From: GCA-002793235 sp965267355
GTDB lineage: Bacteria > Bacteroidota > Bacteroidia > Flavobacteriales_E > Vicingaceae
Assembly: GCA_965267355.1 (NCBI GenBank)
Contig: OZ253956.1
Span: 1,550,001-1,614,000 of the forward strand
Direction: 5' to 3'
DNA length: 64,000 nucleotides
Shown: positions 49,693-59,146 of the stretch, piece by piece
How the letters are laid out: every line of letters starts with the position of its first letter
How positions within the stretch are numbered: the stretch's first letter is position 1
Program-made: the position numbers and the translations under genes
Notes under the pieces: model-generated
What the model saw: the letters and a program-made list of their open reading frames with translations, nothing else
Database searches by the model: none
Told to the model about the DNA's origin: nothing

Positions 49693-51777
49693 ATGGTATT
49701 AAGTATAAAAATAGTAACCGATTACCCATTGTGGTTTAGCATTTTTTGTGTGATTTTGGGTGCAACATATGCAGGTATTTTATACTATAAAGATGATAGA
49801 TTAAAAGAAGTAGGAAAGTGGATAAACCGTTTAATGGCAAGCCTAAGATTTTTGTTAATTACTATACTTGCTTTTCTTTTACTTTCTCCATTTATTAAAA
49901 CATTGTTTAATAGAGTTGAAAAACCAGTAATTATTATTGCACAAGATAATTCGGGTTCTATTTTACTGAATAAAGATTCTGCCTTTTATCAATCAGAATA
50001 CATACAAAATTTACAATCTTTAAAAACAAATCTTGCTGAAAACTATGAAGTAAAATCATATACTTTTGGTGAACAATTGGATGAAGGTAATCAGATTGAT
50101 TATTCTCAAAAAATTACCGATTTATCTGAAGTGTTTAATGAGTTAAACAACAAGTTTTATAACAGAAATGTAGGTGCTTTAATTTTGGCATCTGATGGTA
50201 TTTTTAATCGAGGTTCAAACCCTGTTTTTAGTTCAGAAAACGAATTTCCTATTTATACCATAGCTATGGGAGATACTTCTTTGCAAAAAGATATTGTATT
50301 AAAAGAGGCACTTCACAATAAAATTACTTTTTTGGGTAATCAATTTCCTATAGAAATTAGTGCAAATGCTTACCAGTGTAAAGGCAAAAAAACGAAGTTA
50401 AGTGTAACCTACAACGGAAAAGAATTGTTTGCCAAAACTTATACTATTGATGATAATCATGTAACTATTAATGAAAATTTATTGTTTGAAGCCAAAGAAT
50501 CAGGAGTTCAGCATTATAGAGTTGATTTTTCAATTGTTGAGGGGGAGATAAGTTATGTAAACAATGTAAAGGATGTGTATATAGAAGTATTGGATGGTAG
50601 ACAAAATATTTTGATACTTGCTCATGCACCACACCCCGATGTGAAAGCATTAAAATTAAGCATTGAAAGCAATGAAAATTATAAAGTTACCACACAATTA
50701 ATGAATGATTTTGATGGAAATACTGAACCTTATAGTTTGGTTATTGTTCATCAAATAAATTCAGAAGATCAAGGTAAATTACAAAAGTTAGCAGAAGGTA
50801 AAGTGTCAGTATTGTATGTGATTGGTAGCCAAAGCAGTGTTAACTTATTTAATACATTAAATACAGGAATGGCTATTAATAATTCTCGAAATAAGTTTAA
50901 TGAAATTTTACCAGTATCCTCACCTAATTTTCCTTTATTTAGTTTATCAGATAATACACTAAAAAGCTTGAATCAAATGCCCCCACTTGTTGGTCCGTTT
51001 GGACAATATAATCTAACAACGAATGCTTATACCTTACTCGCTCAGAAAATAGGGAGTGTTACTACCGATTCTCCATTAATGGTGTTCTTTCAGGAAGATG
51101 AAAAAAAATCAGCTATAATTACTGCAGAGGGAATATGGAAATGGAGAATACACGATTATTCAGAACATAATTCGCACGCTATTTTTGATGAATTTATGAA
51201 TAAAACTGTTCAGTTTTTATCGGTTAAAGAAGATAAAAGTAAGTTTAGAATTATTTCAGAGAACGATTATTTTGAAAATGAAGAAATACAACTAAAAGCT
51301 GAATTATACAACGAAAGTTATGAGTTGGTAAATGAACCTGAAGTTAAAATTGAATTGAAAGATGATAATGGAGCATCATATAAATTTATATTTAACAAAA
51401 CTTCTAAAGCTTATATACTTAATGTTGGCTTGTTACCAGTAGGATTTTATAGTTATGTAGCCACAGTAAATTATGGAGATAAGAACTATACAGAAACCGG
51501 AAAAATCAACATTAAACAACTTTTATTAGAAGCCAATAACACAGTTGCTAATCACCAATTATTACAGAATATTACTGAAAAATTTTCAGGTAAGTTGTTT
51601 TACCCTAAACAACTAAAAGAAATTGAAGAAGCTATCAATGCCAATAACGATATAGCTTCTGTTATCTATGAAGAAAAAGATTTTAAAGAACTGGTTCATT
51701 TAAAATGGATATTTTTCTTGCTTCTTGCTTTGTTAAGTTTCGAATGGTTTTTAAGAAAACGTAACGGAGCCTACTAA
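49693..51777 (+). CDS. VWA-type membrane protein
   Basis: A 694-residue membrane protein. Two N-terminal transmembrane helices at about 12-30 and 50-70 are followed by a von Willebrand A-like domain (about 78-210) with a MIDAS-type motif DNSGS (D85-x-S87-x-S89) and GALILASDGIFNRG. The following region has several beta-sandwich-like segments. A C-terminal membrane helix lies near 672-690 (LKWIFFLLLALLSFEWFLRKR). The topology resembles BatA/BatB-like or DUF1194-like proteins, and the long soluble part should face the periplasm. I do not know its role. A gap of 58 bases separates it from the anti-sigma-like gene, so it may belong to the same unit. Confidence 0.75.
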   Translation: MVLSIKIVTDYPLWFSIFCVILGATYAGILYYKDDRLKEVGKWINRLMASLRFLLITILAFLLLSPFIKTLFNRVEKPVIIIAQDNSGSILLNKDSAFYQSEYIQNLQSLKTNLAENYEVKSYTFGEQLDEGNQIDYSQKITDLSEVFNELNNKFYNRNVGALILASDGIFNRGSNPVFSSENEFPIYTIAMGDTSLQKDIVLKEALHNKITFLGNQFPIEISANAYQCKGKKTKLSVTYNGKELFAKTYTIDDNHVTINENLLFEAKESGVQHYRVDFSIVEGEISYVNNVKDVYIEVLDGRQNILILAHAPHPDVKALKLSIESNENYKVTTQLMNDFDGNTEPYSLVIVHQINSEDQGKLQKLAEGKVSVLYVIGSQSSVNLFNTLNTGMAINNSRNKFNEILPVSSPNFPLFSLSDNTLKSLNQMPPLVGPFGQYNLTTNAYTLLAQKIGSVTTDSPLMVFFQEDEKKSAIITAEGIWKWRIHDYSEHNSHAIFDEFMNKTVQFLSVKEDKSKFRIISENDYFENEEIQLKAELYNESYELVNEPEVKIELKDDNGASYKFIFNKTSKAYILNVGLLPVGFYSYVATVNYGDKNYTETGKINIKQLLLEANNTVANHQLLQNITEKFSGKLFYPKQLKEIEEAINANNDIASVIYEEKDFKELVHLKWIFFLLLALLSFEWFLRKRNGAY

Positions 51778-51859
51778 TTGTACGTAATATAAATAAGTAT
51801 TTCAACGTTTTGTTTTTATATAAATATGTTTACTTTTATAGTGTCGTAAATTTTGTGAG

Positions 51860-52054
51860 ATGAAAAAATCTTTATTTAGCAAAATATTAGCTTTTGTTTT
51901 TATGGGAAGTCTAATGATTCCTGTGTCAGTATCGTTACAATCTTGTAGTAAAGGACCTAAGTACAATAAGCCAAGGAATGGAGGTAAAAGAGTTCATTCT
52001 TCTGGCAAGGTTGGGAACAGAAGACACAAAAACAGTCATGTTTGGGGTAAGTAA
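51860..52054 (+). CDS. Small lipoprotein with basic tail
   Basis: A 64-residue protein with a signal peptide and lipobox SLQSC (Cys29 likely lipidated). The mature part has 35 residues, strongly basic and glycine-rich: KGPKYNKPRNGGKRVHSSGK, then NRRHKNSHVWGK. A TACTTTTA box about 31 bases upstream with a TTG 18 bases further up could be its promoter. Such a short and cationic outer-membrane lipoprotein may bind acidic cell-surface polymers, but that is a guess. Confidence 0.6.
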   Translation: MKKSLFSKILAFVFMGSLMIPVSVSLQSCSKGPKYNKPRNGGKRVHSSGKVGNRRHKNSHVWGK

Positions 52055-52160
52055 GCTCTTACTTCTTATCATCTTTTTTTTTATTAGGGTTAATATTATA
52101 GGTTAAATTTTCCTATTCATTTAATAATGTATTAAATTCGTTAGCTCAAAATTTAATACT

Positions 52161-53351
52161 ATGTACGGCAAATTACAACAACAACTTCAAGATGAATTAA
52201 AAGCCATAGAAGAGGCTGGATTATACAAAAGAGAAAGAATTATTACTACACCTCAAGGAGCTACGGTTAAAGTAGATTCTGGGGAAGAGGTAATTATCAT
52301 GTGTGCAAATAATTACCTTGGGTTGTCTTCACACCCTAAAGTAATTGAAGGAGCAAAGAAAGCACTTGATACTCATGGGTTTGGTATGTCATCAGTTAGG
52401 TTCATTTGTGGTACTCAAGATATTCATAAAACATTAGAAAAAAAGATAGCAGACTTTCTGGGAATGGAAGATACTATTCTTTATGCTGCTGCTTTTGATG
52501 CTAATGGAGGTGTATTTGAGCCTTTATTTACAGCAGAAGATGCTATTATTTCTGATTCTTTAAACCATGCATCCATTATTGATGGGGTAAGATTGTGTAA
52601 AGCTGCTCGTTATCGCTATGAAAATAGCAATATGGAAGATTTAGAAGAACAGTTGAAAAAAGCCCAAGCACAACGAAATAGAATTATTGTTACTGATGGC
52701 GTATTTTCAATGGATGGGTATGTGGCTAAACTTGATCAAATTTGTGATTTAGCTGAAAAATATGATGCAATGGTTATGGTTGATGATTGCCATGCTACAG
52801 GATTTATTGGAAAAACGGGAAGAGGCACGCATGAGTATAATAATGTGATGGGAAGGGTTGATATCATTACAGGTACATTAGGTAAAGCATTAGGTGGTGC
52901 GATGGGTGGATTTACAACAGGAAAGCAAGAGGTAATCGATATGTTACGTCAAAGGTCAAGGCCATATTTGTTTTCTAATTCTTTAGCTCCTTCTATCGTT
53001 GGAGCTTCCATAGCAGTATTTGATTTATTAAGTTCTTCTACTGAATTAAGAGATAAATTAGAGTGGAACACCAACTATTTTAAAGAAGGAATTAGAAAAA
53101 TTGGATTGGAGATTAAAGATGGAGATTCTGCAATTGTTCCAGTTATGTTATATGATGCAGCTTTATCGCAGCAGTTTGCGGATAAGTTGTTAGAAGAAGG
53201 AGTTTATGCTATTGGGTTCTTTTACCCTGTGGTTCCCAAAGAACAAGCACGGATTAGAGTTCAGCTTTCTGCTGCACATACAAAAGAGCATTTAGATAAA
53301 GCCATAGCTGCTTTTGAAAAGGTTGGTAAAGAACTTGGAGTTATCAATTAA
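52161..53351 (+). CDS. kbl: Glycine C-acetyltransferase (2-amino-3-ketobutyrate CoA ligase)
   Basis: A PLP enzyme of fold type I that splits 2-amino-3-ketobutyrate with CoA to glycine and acetyl-CoA in threonine breakdown. The 396-residue protein has Lys242 in TGTLGKALGG (Schiff base), VDDCHATGFIGKTGRGT (cofactor binding), and FDANGGVFE. The partner threonine dehydrogenase (tdh) is not in the window. Length and motifs match E. coli Kbl closely; a related serine palmitoyltransferase is less likely because of the exact FDANGG and TGFIGKTGRG segments. Confidence 0.95.
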   Translation: MYGKLQQQLQDELKAIEEAGLYKRERIITTPQGATVKVDSGEEVIIMCANNYLGLSSHPKVIEGAKKALDTHGFGMSSVRFICGTQDIHKTLEKKIADFLGMEDTILYAAAFDANGGVFEPLFTAEDAIISDSLNHASIIDGVRLCKAARYRYENSNMEDLEEQLKKAQAQRNRIIVTDGVFSMDGYVAKLDQICDLAEKYDAMVMVDDCHATGFIGKTGRGTHEYNNVMGRVDIITGTLGKALGGAMGGFTTGKQEVIDMLRQRSRPYLFSNSLAPSIVGASIAVFDLLSSSTELRDKLEWNTNYFKEGIRKIGLEIKDGDSAIVPVMLYDAALSQQFADKLLEEGVYAIGFFYPVVPKEQARIRVQLSAAHTKEHLDKAIAAFEKVGKELGVIN

Positions 53352-53416
53352 GATTCTCTTTTTCAGTAAGTTTAAAACATTTTATATATTTATACCTTAC
53401 CTATTAAAGATTTAAG

Positions 53417-54574
53417 ATGAGGTACGTAGTTTTTTTTGGTTTAATAGTGACATTCAATATTGTGTCTTTTGCACAAAGTGTTACGGCTTTCCATGATGTG
53501 CAATCTACAGGTGAAAATAATTCTTATACTATAAAAACAAAGGTAAGTGGTTTACAAGGAGTTGATATTGCTAGAATAACCTACTTTATTGATAATAAAC
53601 ATACTTACAAGGCATCACCGAATAATGCTTTTTTTTCGGATAGAAATGAGAAGTACGTTAAGTTTTACATTATGGCTGTTCCTGCATCGGGTGAGATTAA
53701 TGTTGAGTTAGGGTTAACCCTTTCTGGAGCAGGTGAATTTGCTTTTCCAGTAGAGTTCCAATACTCTAAAGATGAGGAAAAAAAATCGGTTAATTTACCA
53801 CAAATTAGTATAGCAGGGGAGGCTATTGCATTAGTTGAAGAGACACCTGCTCCTGAGGAAACTCCTGTTGAGGAGGAGGTTCCAACAGCTGAAGAAGCTT
53901 CAGCGAAAAAAGCTCAGGAAGAAGCAGAGGCTGCTGCCAAAAAAGAAGCAGAGGAGAAAGCTATGGCGGAAAAAGTTGCTGCCGAAGCTAAAGCCAGAGA
54001 AGAAGCTGAATTAAAAGCTGAAGAAGAAAGAATAGCTAAAGAGAAAGCGGATGCAGAAGCAAAAGCAGAAGAACAGCGATTGGCACAAGAATCGGCAAAA
54101 AAGGCAGAAGAAGAACTAAAAAAAGAAAAAGAAGCATCAGAAAAATTAGCTGCTGAACAAAAAGCTCAAGCAGAGGCTGAGGCAGCGAAAAAAGCTGAGC
54201 AAGAACGAATAGCTAGGGAAAAACAAGAAGCAGAAGAATTGGCAAAAGCTGAAGAAGCAAAACGTATGGCTGAAGAGGAAGCTGCAAAGAAATTAGAAGA
54301 AGAAAAAAGTAAAGAGGAAATAGCTTCACCTGTTACTTCATCTTCAAAGTACAGCATACAAATATTATCGTTGTCTAAATTTTCTCAAACCAGGTTAAAT
54401 AATTATATCAGAGAACATAATTTAGATGCTAACCAAATTGTAAAAAGACAAGTGGGAGAATGGACTAAAATTAGCTATGGCAAACTTAGCTCTAAAGATG
54501 AAGCAAGGGAAATGATTTTAAAGTTAAGACGTAGTCATAATATTACTGATGCCTTTTTAGTAACACTACCTTAA
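53417..54574 (+). CDS. TolA-like/SPOR-type coiled-coil exported protein
   Basis: A 385-residue protein. A signal peptide of about 20 residues ends in SFAQ. A first globular region (about 20-140) has no family I know. Residues about 150-305 are a very long Ala/Glu/Lys coiled coil (runs such as AKKAQEEAEAAAKKEAEEKA), similar to TolA and to dynactin-like spacers. The last 75 residues fold like a SPOR domain (KYSIQILSLSKF...VGEWTKISYGKLSSKDEAREMILKLR), which binds denuded peptidoglycan. It could therefore span the periplasm. Its stop overlaps the stop of the T9SS protease by 9 bases. Confidence 0.72.
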   Translation: MRYVVFFGLIVTFNIVSFAQSVTAFHDVQSTGENNSYTIKTKVSGLQGVDIARITYFIDNKHTYKASPNNAFFSDRNEKYVKFYIMAVPASGEINVELGLTLSGAGEFAFPVEFQYSKDEEKKSVNLPQISIAGEAIALVEETPAPEETPVEEEVPTAEEASAKKAQEEAEAAAKKEAEEKAMAEKVAAEAKAREEAELKAEEERIAKEKADAEAKAEEQRLAQESAKKAEEELKKEKEASEKLAAEQKAQAEAEAAKKAEQERIAREKQEAEELAKAEEAKRMAEEEAAKKLEEEKSKEEIASPVTSSSKYSIQILSLSKFSQTRLNNYIREHNLDANQIVKRQVGEWTKISYGKLSSKDEAREMILKLRRSHNITDAFLVTLP

Positions 54575-56782
54575 TATTAACCGTTTAGTTATAGTTTCTT
54601 TTTCGGTTTGTACCTGAATAATGTAAATCCCTTTTGTATAACCACTTAAATCAATTTGTTTTTTCCTATCAACTAAGTTTTGTGCTTTAAAAATAATTTG
54701 TCCAACCGCGTTATAAATATTTAGTTGATATGTGCTTGAAACACCTGATTCAATAATCACCATACCAGATGTTGGGTTTGGATAAATGTTTACATCATTA
54801 ACGGTCATTTCATCTATTGATGTAGTTGAGTTTAAACAGAAAGGAATAACCAAACTGTCACTATTAAAAGTAGTATTACTATAAATGGTATCACCCCAAT
54901 TATCTACTAAATAAAATTCTCCACTACCAAAACTACAGCAGAACCCGTCATTATAAGCATCTTTTAAAACAAAAGTAAAACAGCTATCATACAAGCACAA
55001 ACTCTCAGTAAACAGCATACCATTATTATTGTCAGGGTATCCTCCACCTTCAGTATATATAGCACCTGAAGCATCTCTTATAATCCATGATGTTTCAGAA
55101 CCATAATCATCTACAATTAAATGCATCGTAGCAAATGTAGGGTTGGCGTTAGAGTTAAATGTTACCGTATTGGTATCATTTAAAGTGTTGTTATCATTTG
55201 TGCTATTTGGATTAGAACAAAATGCTCTGAAAGTATGGTTTCCACTACCTACATAAGTGGTTGGTAAAACAATACTATCAATACCATAAGATGGCAAGTT
55301 TCCAGTCCAATTAACTGATGTAACACCTCCACCATCTAACTCATAATTAACATCCAGCGTAGTTAAATTACTGTTACCATGATTTCTTACGATAATTTTT
55401 GGAGTTATAGAATCCCCACAAAGGAATGGCTGTATTCCAGAAATATTCAATAAAACAGCATCTGTTACAAATTGAGACCCGTTAGGGTCATACCCATCCA
55501 ACACATCTACTCCTGTTCCTTGTGGATCTAGCCAATGTTTTAGTTGCTTAGAAATAGAAGCATCTGTATCCCATGAAACTGAAAATTTTCCGTAGTAATC
55601 AAATGCATCATTACCGCAAGCAGCATCACCTCCATGCAATTGACCAACAATTCTGTGATTTTGATCATAAAGAGGAGAACCAGAAGAACCACCTTCAGTT
55701 GTGCCTGAGTTCCAATCTAACACTTCCCAATGGTCGTTTCCAGCAGAGTAATAACCAGATTCTATTAGTGGATCTATGTCATGCGATATTTTTTTTATAT
55801 CTCCTCTTGGATGATGAATACCTGTAGCACTTGAAGCAGGTGTATTGATGTTTGACCAACCGGAGTAAAATACATTGTATCCTGCTGGAGGAGTACTTGA
55901 TAATTCTACCAAAGAAAAATCAGAAGGAGAATCGCTTGCCCTTAAAATGCAGCCACTAACTGTATTGGTAGTTGGACCATCAATGTTTGTAGAACAATTG
56001 GGTGATTGATAATTGAACATGAAAATATTGTTGCTAGATGCTCCACAATGGTCTGCAGTAAGTATAAATGGTGTGCCATCTTTAGGAACATTTGCAATTA
56101 ATGCTCCTGAGCAAAAGCGTGTGTTTCCAGCAGTTAATAACATAACTGAAGAACGAATTTCATTATTCCAAAAGGTAGTATCACATATGGCATTAACATT
56201 ACACGAACCAGAACTTCCAAAAGCTTTTAATTGTTTCCAAAAATCTCTGTAGCCGTGCACTACAGATTTTAATTGTATTGTTCCTTTTCCGCTAACTGTA
56301 GCAGGCTCATAATATTCTAAGGTAATATTTTCTCCTTTAATAGGAGCAGTAGAAAATTCTCCAGTTGCTTTATTGTTGGTATGGTTAAATGCTCCTAGGG
56401 TTTGGTTTTTATTATACACAAAAAAAGTGGCACCATTAGGCAAGTAAAACACATCAAAGTTTAAGTTAATACTTAATGCATTTGGTGATTTAATGTTAAC
56501 TCGCCATACTTTATCACCATTTGGCAAGTTTTCCCATAACCCTGAATTGTTGAGATTAATATTTACTTGTTGCTCTACACCAAATCTTGGAGGTATGTCT
56601 TTAAATTCATCGGTTATTGCATCTTCATTTTTATATGGAGTTACATCTAAAATGGGAGTAGTGAAAGTAGGAACTGTCGTTTTAAGTTGGGTACTAGAAC
56701 TTAATGGTTCACCTCCATGACCAATCTGTCCAAAAATGTTTGCAGACGCAACTATCAATATAAATACAACCAGTTTTTTCAT
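54566..56782 (-). CDS. T9SS type A lysyl-endopeptidase-like serine protease
   Basis: A 738-residue secreted protease. A signal peptide ends near IFGQ (about 19), followed by a propeptide-like region. The trypsin-fold domain (about 205-425) has the triad His245 (TADHCG), Asp288 (SPSDFS) and Ser367 (GGSSGSP), in the style of Achromobacter lysyl endopeptidase. Cys pairs support secretion. Later parts contain CARDB-like modules, and the C-terminal 75 residues form a T9SS type A sorting domain (IYPNPTSGMVIIESG, GIYIIQVQTEKETITKRLILR). Specificity for lysine is a family guess. Its end overlaps the coiled-coil gene by 9 bases. Confidence 0.92.
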   Translation of the reverse strand: MKKLVVFILIVASANIFGQIGHGGEPLSSSTQLKTTVPTFTTPILDVTPYKNEDAITDEFKDIPPRFGVEQQVNINLNNSGLWENLPNGDKVWRVNIKSPNALSINLNFDVFYLPNGATFFVYNKNQTLGAFNHTNNKATGEFSTAPIKGENITLEYYEPATVSGKGTIQLKSVVHGYRDFWKQLKAFGSSGSCNVNAICDTTFWNNEIRSSVMLLTAGNTRFCSGALIANVPKDGTPFILTADHCGASSNNIFMFNYQSPNCSTNIDGPTTNTVSGCILRASDSPSDFSLVELSSTPPAGYNVFYSGWSNINTPASSATGIHHPRGDIKKISHDIDPLIESGYYSAGNDHWEVLDWNSGTTEGGSSGSPLYDQNHRIVGQLHGGDAACGNDAFDYYGKFSVSWDTDASISKQLKHWLDPQGTGVDVLDGYDPNGSQFVTDAVLLNISGIQPFLCGDSITPKIIVRNHGNSNLTTLDVNYELDGGGVTSVNWTGNLPSYGIDSIVLPTTYVGSGNHTFRAFCSNPNSTNDNNTLNDTNTVTFNSNANPTFATMHLIVDDYGSETSWIIRDASGAIYTEGGGYPDNNNGMLFTESLCLYDSCFTFVLKDAYNDGFCCSFGSGEFYLVDNWGDTIYSNTTFNSDSLVIPFCLNSTTSIDEMTVNDVNIYPNPTSGMVIIESGVSSTYQLNIYNAVGQIIFKAQNLVDRKKQIDLSGYTKGIYIIQVQTEKETITKRLILR

Positions 56783-56843
56783 TAGCTAAAAGTATAAAAT
56801 TTCTTTATTTATTGACGAGACTATTTAATTAAAGGTTGTAAAG

Positions 56844-57644
56844 CTAAAGTTTAGCTCCACAGTATTTACAATGTTTTGCATCATCTGAATGCCCTTCTTT
56901 TGAGCATTCTGGACAAGCTTGTGTATTGGTGTTTGAGGTTGTTTTAGCAATCTCTGCTCCAACAATGCCAGTTGGTACAGCTATTATAGCATAACCTATA
57001 ATCATAATAAGTGATGCTAAAGTTTGCCCTAAAACAGTTTGTGGTGCTATATCACCATATCCTACAGTTGTAAGTGTAACAATAGACCAATAAATGCTTC
57101 TTGGTATGCTTGTAAAACCACTTTCGGGAGACTCAATTAAATACATTAATGTTCCTAGGATGAAGGTTAAACTCAACACTGCAAATAAGAAAACAATAAT
57201 TTTTGCTTTACTTGCTTTTAAGGCTTTCATGAGTACATTAGCTTCACTAATAAACTGTACTAGCTTTAATATTCTGAAAACTCTGAGTAATCTAATACTT
57301 CTGATTATTGCTAAAGTATGGGTGCCAGAAATAAATAAACCAAAGTAAGTAGGTACAATAGATACTAAATCTATAATCCCATAAAAGCTAAAAATGTATT
57401 TAATAGGTTTGCCTGTAGTGATTATTCGGGCAAAATATTCAAAAGTAAAAAGTATAGTAAAAAACCATTCTATTATGCGTAATTGAGTGCCATAAACTGA
57501 CGAGATACTCTCAACACTTTCTAGCATTACTGTAACTACGCTTAGTAGTATTGCCCATAGCAGTAGTACATCAAACCATTTTCCTGCAGGAGTATCAGCT
57601 TCAAAAATTATTTCGTGTAGTTTATTTTTCCAAGTTTGTGGCAC
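56844..57644 (-). CDS. Voltage-gated-type potassium channel with C-terminal zinc ribbon
   Basis: A 266-residue six-helix ion channel of the Kv type. The voltage-sensor helix S4 has arginines at every third position (IIRSIRLLRVFRILKLVQ, R115/118/121/124), and the selectivity filter is TTVGYGD (193-198), indicating K+ conduction. The C-terminal 24 residues carry a zinc ribbon with C244-x2-C247 and C259-x2-C262, so a small regulatory or multimer site is likely. The start codon is GTG at 57644: no ATG is present before the first transmembrane helix. A TAAATTTG box lies 5 bases before it and suggests a very short leader. A strong terminator of the neighbouring T9SS gene is upstream. Confidence 0.92.
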   Translation of the reverse strand: MPQTWKNKLHEIIFEADTPAGKWFDVLLLWAILLSVVTVMLESVESISSVYGTQLRIIEWFFTILFTFEYFARIITTGKPIKYIFSFYGIIDLVSIVPTYFGLFISGTHTLAIIRSIRLLRVFRILKLVQFISEANVLMKALKASKAKIIVFLFAVLSLTFILGTLMYLIESPESGFTSIPRSIYWSIVTLTTVGYGDIAPQTVLGQTLASLIMIIGYAIIAVPTGIVGAEIAKTTSNTNTQACPECSKEGHSDDAKHCKYCGAKL

Positions 57645-57671
57645 AAATCAAATTTAGTGAATTAATACAAA

Positions 57672-57699
57672 AAAGCCTGAGAAACATTTCTCAGGCTTT
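57672..57699 (-). terminator. Terminator between T9SS gene and potassium-channel gene
   Basis: AAAGCCTGAGAAA (57672-57684) pairs with TTTCTCAGGCTTT (57687-57699). On the minus strand it is followed by a T-run and ends the upstream T9SS transcript. Confidence 0.92.
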
Positions 57700-57724
57700 G
57701 AGCATTGTATTTGTTTAATTTATT

Positions 57725-59095
57725 TTATTTTATTGCAAAACGTTTGGTTACTTTTTCATTGTCTAAAGCAAACTCTATAAAATATATTCCAGAAGAATAA
57801 TTTGAAGTGTTAAACGTTTCACGGTAAGTACCAGCGGATAAATTACCCATATTACGTGTTTCTAATGTTTTTCCAGTAATATCGATTAGGTTAATCATCA
57901 CGCTATTGTTGTTTTCAATGTTAAACCTAATGTTTAGTTCATCAGTTGCAGGGTTTGGGTAAGAAACTATTTTCTCAACAGTTAAACCTTCTGCAATTCC
58001 AACTGAAAATACAATATCAATATCATCAACTTTTAAAATACTACCTGTATTACTTCCGCTCCAAAGTGAAACTAAAAGAGTATCAGGAGTCATTGCACTA
58101 ACATTTTGAGACCAAAGAGTATAGTTAGCTTGTGTGGTAAGTGCTCCACCGTACTGACCTACAAGAGAACCGTTTTGCATAAATTCAAAACTAATGTATG
58201 CAGTATCATTTCCTGAAGGTGCATATTTATAATAACATTCTACTCCAGTTGGTGTTCCAGAAAAAGGTTCTCCACCTATTGCACCATTGTTACCAAAGTA
58301 TCCGTTGGTTGCAGCTCCCCAAAGTGTATCTCCATTTCCATTTTGAATATTAGATAATTCAATGGCAAATGAACCAGCGTAGCTGTCTGCTGTTTTGTTA
58401 CATGGTAAAGTAGGCTCGCCTATTGCCCATAGGTTACCAGTAGTCCAACCAGTAGGGTCTTCCCAGTTAATTGGAGTCCAGTTTTCAAAACTGAAATTCA
58501 TTAAATTCTGCGTTTGAGCACCTCTTTTTAGATGAACGTTATCATATTGAATCCAGCTACCAGGAATGCCATTAAAATTATTAGCTGGATCACCCGTAGC
58601 TGAACCAAATAATAAAGAATCGGCAACAATAGCAGTAATTGGATAAGCAAATCTTTTCCATGTGGTTTGTTGCCCGTTAATATACCAAAGACCACCACCT
58701 GTTGGAGTTCCAGAGAATGTAGTAACCGCAATAAGTAAGGCAGAATCTCCAGGCATAATATCATATTTGTAATAACCAATTAAGCTATCTACTCCATTTA
58801 ATGTAACAGCTTGACCAGGAGATTGTGTATCAAAATCTCCATCAATAAAGAAACCAAAAATGGTATCTCCAAAAGAAGAGATTACTGATTCTAAACGTAC
58901 AGAAGTACTTCCTATAAAGGCATCAGTAGATGGGAAAGTAGCAAAACTACCATCAATGCCTCTTTCATTAACAGGTGTTTGATAACCATCTAAGGTTTGT
59001 ACTGAATTGTTTGTCCAGTTTTCGAAATCTTGCCATTGCCCAAATGATGATAGAGCAAATAAAGAAATAGATAAAAAAAGTAAAGTTTTTTTCAT
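57725..59095 (-). CDS. T9SS type A secreted protein, unknown function
   Basis: A 456-residue secreted protein. The ATG at 59095 precedes a signal peptide (MKKTLLFLSISLFALSSFGQ); the in-frame TTG 9 codons upstream is not needed. Two copies of a similar beta-sandwich module follow: an N-terminal one with FENWTNNSVQTLDGY and a second with FSFENWTPINWEDPTGW and a matching AIELSN. Both resemble PCMD-like or carbohydrate-binding sandwiches, but no catalytic residues are seen. The last 80 residues are a T9SS type A sorting domain (SYPNPATDELNIRF, GIYFIEF, KRFAIK). It may be an adhesin or a surface sugar-binding protein. Confidence 0.9.
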   Translation of the reverse strand: MKKTLLFLSISLFALSSFGQWQDFENWTNNSVQTLDGYQTPVNERGIDGSFATFPSTDAFIGSTSVRLESVISSFGDTIFGFFIDGDFDTQSPGQAVTLNGVDSLIGYYKYDIMPGDSALLIAVTTFSGTPTGGGLWYINGQQTTWKRFAYPITAIVADSLLFGSATGDPANNFNGIPGSWIQYDNVHLKRGAQTQNLMNFSFENWTPINWEDPTGWTTGNLWAIGEPTLPCNKTADSYAGSFAIELSNIQNGNGDTLWGAATNGYFGNNGAIGGEPFSGTPTGVECYYKYAPSGNDTAYISFEFMQNGSLVGQYGGALTTQANYTLWSQNVSAMTPDTLLVSLWSGSNTGSILKVDDIDIVFSVGIAEGLTVEKIVSYPNPATDELNIRFNIENNNSVMINLIDITGKTLETRNMGNLSAGTYRETFNTSNYSSGIYFIEFALDNEKVTKRFAIK

Positions 59096-59146
59096 AGTAT
59101 TTGATTTAAGGTTTAGTAACAAAAATAAACTTTAATCAAATAAAAA

